From assembly GCA_041946755.1 (NCBI GenBank), contig JBHGBB010000140.1, positions 1 to 10,419 of the forward strand: a stretch of 10,419 bases of DNA, in the 5' to 3' direction. A program made the position numbers and the translations under genes. This DNA comes from JBHGBB01 sp041946755. GTDB lineage: Bacteria > UBP4 > UBA4092 > JAOAEQ01. Each line of letters opens with the position of its first letter. Within the stretch, counting starts at the first letter, position 1. The notes under the pieces were generated by a model. The model was not told the origin of the DNA and did no database searches. It saw only the letters and a program-made list of their open reading frames with translations. Below, one piece after another: positions 5,450 to 10,419 of the stretch.

Positions 5450-5872
5450 ATGGATAAGAAAAAAATTATTGATATATTAAACGCAGACCGCGCTGATGAA
5501 TTAGCGGCAATTATCCAATATATGGGTCATCATTATGAAGCCGATGGCATTGATAGTCCGGCGATTATCGAAAAGTTTAAAGATACCGCTAAAGACGAAA
5601 TGCGGCATGCGGAAATGCTGGGCGAGCGAATCAATTACCTTGGTGGAGAACCGACCAAGAAACCGTCTGAAATAAAAAAAGGCGGCGAGATTAAAAAGAT
5701 GATCCAGGATGATCTCGATGGCGAAAATAAAGCGATCAAGAATTATAAAGAGCATATAAAAATCGCGGCGGCGGAAGGTGATTCTACTACCCGGTTGATG
5801 CTGGAAGAAATCTTGTCCGACGAAGAAGGCCATGCCGATTTATGGGAAACGACACTCGGAATCAAGAAATAA
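5450..5872 (+). CDS. Bacterioferritin-like diiron protein
   Basis: The 140 residues form a single four-helix ferritin-like domain. The six diiron ligands of the bacterioferritin pattern are all present: E17 (helix A), E50 and H53 in KDEMRHAEM, E92 in LDGENKAIKNY, and E125 and H128 in SDEEGHADLWE. Bacterioferritins store iron by oxidising Fe(II) at such a site, and related proteins detoxify peroxide. M51 stands directly after E50, where bacterioferritin places the haem-ligating Met52. Haem binding at a dimer interface is therefore possible but unproven. The protein is about 15-20 residues shorter than E. coli Bfr, and no rubredoxin tail is present, so rubrerythrin is unlikely. It is cytosolic. 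A strong SD, AGGAGGG (5430-5436), lies 13 bases before the ATG, a little far, but no nearer in-frame start exists. It is a one-gene unit, bounded by its own promoter motif and a strong terminator. Confidence 0.88.
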   Translation: MDKKKIIDILNADRADELAAIIQYMGHHYEADGIDSPAIIEKFKDTAKDEMRHAEMLGERINYLGGEPTKKPSEIKKGGEIKKMIQDDLDGENKAIKNYKEHIKIAAAEGDSTTRLMLEEILSDEEGHADLWETTLGIKK

Positions 5873-5894
5873 TCGGAAATGGATGCTTTCTCTG

Positions 5895-5933
5895 AAAGCA
5901 GTAGATATGTATTATATCTACTGCTTTTTTTTT
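5895..5933 (+). terminator. Strong intrinsic terminator of the bacterioferritin-like gene
   Basis: AAAGCAGTAGATAT (5895-5908) pairs perfectly with ATATCTACTGCTTT (5914-5927) around the 5-base loop GTATT. Nine Ts (5925-5933) follow, the first three of them in the stem. It lies 22 bases after the stop. A small competing hairpin, GCTTTC (5885-5890) with GAAAGC (5894-5899), overlaps the base of the stem. Confidence 0.93.
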
Positions 5934-5948
5934 GATAGCAACACCCAT

Positions 5949-5993
5949 GGTTTTACGATAAAATATATTCCTTAATAAACTGAGTTTTATCGT
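5949..5993 (+). promoter_or_regulatory. Candidate carA promoter with overlapping inverted repeat
   Basis: TTTTACGATAAAAT (5951-5964) contains a -10-like TAAAAT (5959-5964), 52 bases before the carA ATG. ACGATAAAA (5955-5963), which includes most of this hexamer, is perfectly complementary to TTTTATCGT (5985-5993) across 21 bases. The dyad could be an operator or a leader hairpin. carA itself shows no clear SD. Confidence 0.4.
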
Positions 5994-6016
5994 TTTCTTC
6001 ATAATTATATAATTTT

Positions 6017-7138
6017 ATGCGAGCGATATTAGCGTTAGAAGATGGCATGATATTTCAAGGCCGGTCGTTTGGGGCCGACGGTGAAAGCTATGGTGAAGTA
6101 GTATTTAATACCAGCATGACCGGATATCAGGAAATATTAACCGACCCCTCATATAAAGGGCAGATTGTGACCATGACCTACCCGTTAATCGGGAACTATG
6201 GGGTCAATCCGGAAGATATCGAATCCCGGCATCCGTGGGTAGAAGGATTTATCGTCCGGGAATTAAGTGTACAACGAAGCAATTGGCGGAGTTCAGAGGA
6301 TTTATCGGACTTTTTAAAGAAATATAATATTATTGGAATTGAAGGGATCGATACCCGGGCATTAACCAAACACCTGCGGGATAAAGGGGTTAAAAAAGGA
6401 ATTATTTCAACTACCGACTTAAACCCGAAACGATTGGTTGAAAAAGCTCTTGCATCTCCCGGACTTATTGGCCGGGATTTGGTTAAAGAAGTCGCTATTG
6501 ATAAACCCTATGAATTTATCCCGGCACATGAAGTGTTTTCCGATTTGGGACCTCAACCGGTTACTCCACGATTCCATATTGTAGCTTTTGACTGCGGCAT
6601 GAAAACCAATATTCTCCGGATGCTGACTTCCCGCGGCTGTCGGGTAACCGTTGTTCCACCAACAACCACCGCTGCCCAGGTTTTAGCATATCAGCCGGAT
6701 GGCATTTTCCTTTCTAACGGCCCGGGAGACCCGGAAGGAGTGCCGTATCTCTTCAACGAACTCAAATTGTTATTAGATAAAAAGCCGATTTTCGGAATTT
6801 GTTTAGGACATCAGATGCTTGGTCTGGCGTTCGGCGGGAAAACCTTCAAACTAAAGTTTGGCCATCGGGGCGCAAATCAGCCGGTAAAATATATCGACAC
6901 CAACCGAGTAGAGATAACCTCACAAAATCACGGATTTGCAGTAGATCCCGAATCACTTAAAGGGAGCGGATTACGGATAACCCATATTAATCTCAATGAC
7001 CAGACAAATGAAGGGTTTGAACATGAGAAGCTGCCGGTTTTTAGTGTACAATATCATCCGGAAGCTTCCCCGGGACCGCATGATGCGAATTATTTATTCG
7101 ATAAATTTATCCGATTGATTGAACAACATCGGAAATAA
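6017..7138 (+). CDS. carA: Carbamoyl-phosphate synthase small (glutaminase) subunit
   Basis: CarA hydrolyses glutamine and passes ammonia through a tunnel to CarB, which makes carbamoyl phosphate for pyrimidine and arginine synthesis in the cytosol. The 373 residues have the full two-domain layout. The N-terminal small-subunit domain (1 to about 150) includes ALEDGMIFQGRSFG, FNTSMTGYQEILTDPSY, TYPLIGNYGVN and GIDTRALTKHLRDKG. The class I glutamine amidotransferase domain (about 188-370) follows. Its nucleophile is C262 in FGICLGHQMLGLA, with H347 and E349 in QYHPEASPGP completing the triad. GPGDP, KFGHRGANQPV and SQNHGFAV are also present. Length is normal and nothing is missing. carB does not follow; a DUF47 gene starts 15 bases after the stop. 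The start has no SD but fits the family N-terminus. An upstream strong terminator isolates it from the bacterioferritin-like gene. Confidence 0.97.
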   Translation: MRAILALEDGMIFQGRSFGADGESYGEVVFNTSMTGYQEILTDPSYKGQIVTMTYPLIGNYGVNPEDIESRHPWVEGFIVRELSVQRSNWRSSEDLSDFLKKYNIIGIEGIDTRALTKHLRDKGVKKGIISTTDLNPKRLVEKALASPGLIGRDLVKEVAIDKPYEFIPAHEVFSDLGPQPVTPRFHIVAFDCGMKTNILRMLTSRGCRVTVVPPTTTAAQVLAYQPDGIFLSNGPGDPEGVPYLFNELKLLLDKKPIFGICLGHQMLGLAFGGKTFKLKFGHRGANQPVKYIDTNRVEITSQNHGFAVDPESLKGSGLRITHINLNDQTNEGFEHEKLPVFSVQYHPEASPGPHDANYLFDKFIRLIEQHRK

Positions 7139-7153
7139 TATGAGGTGGCATTT

Positions 7154-7777
7154 ATGAAATGGCGATTGATTCCTAAAGAAGAAAAGTTTTTCGATATGTT
7201 CAAAGAACAGGCCGACCATGTCGTTTTGGCCGCCAGATCGCTGGTCAAAATCCTGGAGAATTATGATTTGGAAACCATCGATACTAAAGCGGCTGAAATT
7301 AGAACGAATGAACATGAAGGTGATGTGCTAACTCATAACATTATCCGGAAACTGAACCAGACCTTTGTTACCCCGTTCGATCGGGAAGATATCTATTCGT
7401 TAACCACCCGGCTGGATGATGTGCTCGATTTGATTGAAGGTACGGTTAACCGATTAAAAATGTATCGGATTCAACAGGTTACCCCGGAATTGATTACCAT
7501 CGCTAAAATCGTTCTCTTATCGAGCGAAGAGATCGCTAATGCGATCGGAAAAATGAATAATATCCAGCGGATTGCCGACCATTGCATCGAAATTAACCGA
7601 TTGGAAAACGAAGCGGATTTGGTGACCCGGCAGATTATCGCTCATCTCTTCGAGAATTCTTCCGATCCCATCGAAATTATCAAATGGAAAGAACTCTATG
7701 AATATGTTGAACTGGCGACCGATAAATGTGAAGATATCGCTAATATTCTGGAAGGGATTATGTTAAAAAACTCGTAA
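7154..7777 (+). CDS. DUF47 family PhoU-like protein, phosphate transport accessory
   Basis: The 207 residues are a PhoU-like all-helical protein of the DUF47 (PF01865) type, which usually sits beside PiT transporters. Typical features are the start RLIPKEEKFFDMFKEQADHV and EIRTNEHEGDVLTHNIIRKLNQTFVTPFDREDIYSLTTRLDDVLDLIEG. The C-terminal half has INRLENEADLVTRQIIAHLF and the closing KWKELYEYVELATDKCEDIANILEGIMLK. The two acidic helix repeats (E-H-E-G-D and L-E-N-E-A-D) are the metal-binding-type positions of PhoU relatives. It is cytosolic and thought to modulate the transporter; the exact mechanism is not settled. The ATG at 7154 is preferred because GAGGTGG (7142-7148) lies 5 bases before it; a GTG at 7145 falls inside that SD. 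It is 15 bases from carA and 33 from the transporter gene, so co-transcription is likely. Confidence 0.93.
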   Translation: MKWRLIPKEEKFFDMFKEQADHVVLAARSLVKILENYDLETIDTKAAEIRTNEHEGDVLTHNIIRKLNQTFVTPFDREDIYSLTTRLDDVLDLIEGTVNRLKMYRIQQVTPELITIAKIVLLSSEEIANAIGKMNNIQRIADHCIEINRLENEADLVTRQIIAHLFENSSDPIEIIKWKELYEYVELATDKCEDIANILEGIMLKNS

Positions 7778-7810
7778 TCTGATTTGGATAGAAAGTGAAT
7801 AACCATAATT

Positions 7811-8869
7811 ATGTCTTTTTGGCTCATTATTATTATTGCAACCGCTTTTATTTTTGATTTCTATAACGGCATGAAAGATGCCGCAAATTCGGTTGCGGCA
7901 ATCGTTTCAACCCGAGTATTGAAACCATGGCAGGCGGTACTCTGGGCAGCGTTTTTTAATTTCGTTGCGGCATTCGCTGGAAAATTTTTCGCTTTCGCGC
8001 TCCCGTTTCTTCCTTTTTTACAAGATATGTTCAGTTTCCATGTCGCAACTACTATTGGAAAAGGAATCGTGGATCCCAGCATAGTCAGTCCAACGCTCAT
8101 CTTTACTGCATTAATCGGTGCGATTCTCTGGACCATGTATTGTTTACATAATGGACTCCCGATAAGTGTATCTCATGCATTAATCGGTGGATTTGTTGGT
8201 ACCGCATTAATTCGCGGAGGGCCAAAATCTCTTATTATCGGTGGTATTTTAAAAACTATTGGATTTATGATTATCGCTCCCATTATTGGTTTAATCTTAG
8301 GATTGATTATTATGATGAGCGTATATTGGCTCTTTCGAAATCAAATGCCACGTAAAATAGATCAATTATTTCGTAAACTACAGCTGTTTTCTGCAGCCGC
8401 ATATAGTTTGGGACATGGAACCAACGATGCCCAAAAAACGATCGGTATTATTACGGTTCTGCTATTCACCACACCGGGAACGGCTTATTTCGGACGCGCG
8501 ATTACCCCGGATACTATTCCTTTATGGGTCATCATCTCCTGTTATTTCATGATTGCCATGGGCACGATGGCTGGCGGATGGCATGTGATTAAAACCTTAG
8601 GGCAGAAAGTGACCAAACTCCAACCGGTACATGGATTCTGTGCTGAATCTGGTGGTGCGATTAGTTTATTTATTTCGAGTGCAGTAGGTGCTCCGGTAAG
8701 TACGACACATGTAATTACTGGCGCAATTTGTGGTGTGGGAGCAACGCAACGATTAAGTGCGGTACGGTGGGGAGTAGCTAAAAATATTGTTTGGGCTTGG
8801 GTTTTAACTATGCCAATATCTGCGGTGATTTCAGCAATCGTATATTCCATTTTGCATATCTTTATTTAA
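7811..8869 (+). CDS. pit: Inorganic phosphate transporter, PiT family
   Basis: The 352 residues are highly hydrophobic, with about ten membrane segments in two pseudo-symmetric halves. PiT proteins are ion-coupled (H+ or Na+) symporters of phosphate or metal-phosphate in the inner membrane. First-half motifs are DFYNGMKDAANSVAAIVSTR (from D16) and LPISVSHALIGGFVGTALIRGG. Second-half motifs are SLGHGTNDAQKTIGIIT (H202, N205, D206) and APVSTTHVITGAICGVG near the C-terminus. These are the duplicated PiT signatures. Length is short compared with E. coli PitA (about 500), but normal for the DUF47-linked subfamily. The neighbour DUF47 gene strongly supports the role. No good SD precedes the ATG at 7811; translation may depend on coupling with the gene before it. 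The 3' end converges with the opposite-strand gene with two bases between stops. Confidence 0.95.
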   Translation: MSFWLIIIIATAFIFDFYNGMKDAANSVAAIVSTRVLKPWQAVLWAAFFNFVAAFAGKFFAFALPFLPFLQDMFSFHVATTIGKGIVDPSIVSPTLIFTALIGAILWTMYCLHNGLPISVSHALIGGFVGTALIRGGPKSLIIGGILKTIGFMIIAPIIGLILGLIIMMSVYWLFRNQMPRKIDQLFRKLQLFSAAAYSLGHGTNDAQKTIGIITVLLFTTPGTAYFGRAITPDTIPLWVIISCYFMIAMGTMAGGWHVIKTLGQKVTKLQPVHGFCAESGGAISLFISSAVGAPVSTTHVITGAICGVGATQRLSAVRWGVAKNIVWAWVLTMPISAVISAIVYSILHIFI

Positions 8870-8871
8870 TG

Positions 8872-10419
8872 CTATTCCGCCCCTTTACCCAGAAAAACTA
8901 CTACCACTGTTTTCAGAATTATCCGGAGATCCAGTAGAAATGATTTTCGTCGAATATATTCTCTATCCCATTTCATCCATCCTTCTAACGGCAACTCACT
9001 TCTTCCGCTCACTTGCCATAATCCGGTCATCCCGGGAAGAACGGTTTGGCGTAATACCAGCCAATCTTTAACTTGGTCGATATTCATGTTCCGTTTCGGA
9101 TTCAATAATTCCGGATGTTCGATATCTTCCTGTGGTAAAGGCCGCGGCCCGACTAAACTCATGGTACCGTTTAAAACATTAAAAAGCTGCGGTAATTCAT
9201 CCAAACTCCATTTTCTTAGGAAATAACCGAATCCGGTAATCCGCGGATCGTTTTTTATCTTAAATACCGGGCCGCCATGCGGACTCAAGTGTCGCATGTC
9301 TTCTTTCATCGTATCCGCATTCTCGACCATGGTTCGGAATTTATAGAATTTAAAATATTTACCGTCTTTCCCCAACCGCTGATGATTGAATATAACCGGT
9401 CCTGACGAAGTAAGTTTGATTAAAATAGCAATGAGGAATAATACCGGTGAAAGCAATATCAATATTAAAAGAGCAACTAAGACATCAAACCCTCGTTTCA
9501 CAATAGGGTACATTTTTTTTCTAAACGATTCCGTAAAAAAGATGATGAGACCCCAGCCGGAACCGAATAAGAAAACTATCGACCGACCGATAAGATAAAT
9601 CGGCGATACGATGCCAACAAGAACATCTTTTCGAGCTGCGGTAATAGCAAACGGTATGGTGGTTAAAAATAATATGACAAACGCCAGGATGGCTATCCAA
9701 CCCGAAACCCGATTTAAATATGTCATGGGCAACCAATACTGTATTAACCAAGCAAGGAAAAACAGGAGATTAACGAAGACCAGGAGAATCTGGAATTTTA
9801 ACGTTTGCGGAGTATAGCTATCCCGGGCGATTTTCCCTAAATGGCGCCGGTACGCCAGCATCCGCCAATAAGCGCGGGTTAGTTTTAGATATAGATAATC
9901 GGAAAAGGTATCGGCATGAACATGCGATACTTTCGCTTCCGGTTGGAATACCATTTTATAACTTTGTTGCGACAGTTTATACGATAACTCTACATCTTCA
10001 TTATTTGCCACCGCAAAGCGGGAATCGAAGCCACCAATAGAGATAAATACATCACGCCTAAATCCTGCAGAATATGAATCGACAAAATCGATATATCGAT
10101 ATCGTTTTAACCGTTCATATCTTTCTTCAAATTCCGCCTGCGCGAACCGGGCTGCCAGTTGTTTTTGCTGGGTTAAATATACTCCTTTTACTCCGACTAT
10201 ATCCGAGTTGGTTTTAAACGGAACCAGCATTTTCTCGATCCAATCCGGTTCGGGAACACAGTCGCTGTCAGTAAATAAGATTATTTCACCTTGAGCGTTT
10301 TGCGCTCCAAGATTCCGCGCCATTGCCGGCCCTTGATTCTCTTCCCGAAAATATTTTATCGGAAACTGCTGGGCGATTTCCGGCGTTTTATCGGTGGAGC
10401 CGTCATCAACCGCGATCAC
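8872..10419 (-). CDS. Fused GT2 glycosyltransferase and monotopic phosphoglycosyl transferase (5'-partial)
   Basis: The frame runs off the right edge. The first visible codon, GTG, is an internal Val of the VDDGSTD motif, so the N-terminus is missing. Visible residues 1 to about 205 are a GT-A fold family 2 glycosyltransferase: DDGSTD (5-10), the DXD motif D51-S52-D53, and GGFDSRF followed by the catalytic-type NNEDVELS (E141-D142). Three membrane helices follow at about 209-231, 240-262 and 267-295. Residues 303-515 are a complete polyprenyl-phosphate sugar-1-phosphate transferase. KRGFDVLVALL leads a re-entrant helix with S324-P325. Then come KFYKFRTM, the D407-E408 catalytic dyad in SLDELPQ, the P425-R426-P427 motif, and LPGMTGLWQVSGRSEL. 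Such enzymes load sugar phosphate onto undecaprenyl phosphate at the cytoplasmic face to start a surface glycan, and the GT domain could add the next sugar. The substrates are unknown. The joint at residues 301-303 is an A8 tract. Confidence 0.92.
   Translation of the reverse strand: MIAVDDGSTDKTPEIAQQFPIKYFREENQGPAMARNLGAQNAQGEIILFTDSDCVPEPDWIEKMLVPFKTNSDIVGVKGVYLTQQKQLAARFAQAEFEERYERLKRYRYIDFVDSYSAGFRRDVFISIGGFDSRFAVANNEDVELSYKLSQQSYKMVFQPEAKVSHVHADTFSDYLYLKLTRAYWRMLAYRRHLGKIARDSYTPQTLKFQILLVFVNLLFFLAWLIQYWLPMTYLNRVSGWIAILAFVILFLTTIPFAITAARKDVLVGIVSPIYLIGRSIVFLFGSGWGLIIFFTESFRKKMYPIVKRGFDVLVALLILILLSPVLFLIAILIKLTSSGPVIFNHQRLGKDGKYFKFYKFRTMVENADTMKEDMRHLSPHGGPVFKIKNDPRITGFGYFLRKWSLDELPQLFNVLNGTMSLVGPRPLPQEDIEHPELLNPKRNMNIDQVKDWLVLRQTVLPGMTGLWQVSGRSELPLEGWMKWDREYIRRKSFLLDLRIILKTVVVVFLGKGAE
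9513..9520 (-). repeat. A8 homopolymer at the fusion joint
   Basis: On the coding strand, eight As (T8 on the + strand) encode the end of R300, then K301, K302 and the A of M303. M303 begins MYPIVKRGFDVLVALL, which looks like the natural start of a stand-alone phosphoglycosyl transferase. Loss or gain of one A would place a stop codon within about ten codons in either frame. The fusion therefore depends on the exact length of this run. Confidence 0.85.

Noticed and set aside
5995..6016. Arginine repressor (ARG box)-like site before carA
   Set aside because: The AT-rich stretch CATAATTATATAAT lacks the paired half-sites of an ArgR operator; similarity is due to base composition.
7145..7153. 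GTG at 7145 as the DUF47 gene start
   Set aside because: The GTG is part of the SD GAGGTGG that serves ATG 7154.
7868..7891. Lysine (K22) at the GxND-type position of the first PiT motif as a missing key residue
   Set aside because: This position varies in bacterial PiT proteins (E. coli has His there as I recall), and the D23, A25 and N26 positions are present.
10417..10419. GTG at the right edge as the true start of the fusion gene
   Set aside because: It encodes a residue inside the conserved VDDGSTD motif; the GT2 N-terminal strand must lie beyond the window.

Overview
The window looks like a chromosomal segment from an uncultured-type bacterium, probably a diderm. It has moderate GC, Shine-Dalgarno (SD) starts at most genes and housekeeping genes of bacterial type (tgt, yajC, carA). 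The phylum cannot be named from the sequence. YajC, the exported Cache-like protein and the polyprenyl-phosphate sugar transferase show an active envelope and polysaccharide biology. No phage, transposase, CRISPR, rRNA or tRNA gene was seen, and there is no gene-free stretch longer than about 225 bases.

Layout, left to right on the + strand. 1-52 is the tail of an upstream gene. 159-914 encodes an exported protein with a Cache-like region and a C-terminal coiled coil. 1079-2260 is tgt (tRNA-guanine transglycosylase), and 2346-2723 is yajC. 2895-3659 is an HD-domain phosphohydrolase, and 3770-5353 an N-acyl-D-amino-acid deacylase-type amidohydrolase. 5450-5872 is a small bacterioferritin-like protein, closed by a strong intrinsic terminator at 5895-5933. 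carA (6017-7138), a DUF47/PhoU-like protein (7154-7777) and a PiT phosphate transporter (7811-8869) follow closely spaced and may form one transcript. On the - strand, 10419-8872 carries a 5'-truncated gene fusing a family 2 glycosyltransferase, three membrane helices and a monotopic phosphoglycosyl transferase. It converges on the phosphate transporter with two bases between the stop codons.

Functionally this is a mixed neighbourhood rather than one pathway. It covers queuosine modification (tgt), protein export (yajC), D-amino-acid recycling, iron storage or peroxide handling, pyrimidine/arginine precursor supply (carA), phosphate uptake (DUF47 plus PiT) and surface glycan initiation. Usual partners are missing from the window: secD/secF after yajC and carB after carA.

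The most unusual signals are at the DNA level. Between 1617 and 3759 lie several short-period arrays, mostly with a 7-nt period. One is expanded in frame inside tgt, and two are folded into inverted repeats flanking yajC. The glycosyltransferase/phosphoglycosyl transferase fusion is joined exactly at an A8 homopolymer that abuts what looks like the native start codon of the second enzyme. A near-perfect 31-nt inverted repeat covers the GTG start of the HD gene. Four gene starts share an extended -10-like motif at similar distances. None of these amounts to a demonstrated new system, but each can be tested.
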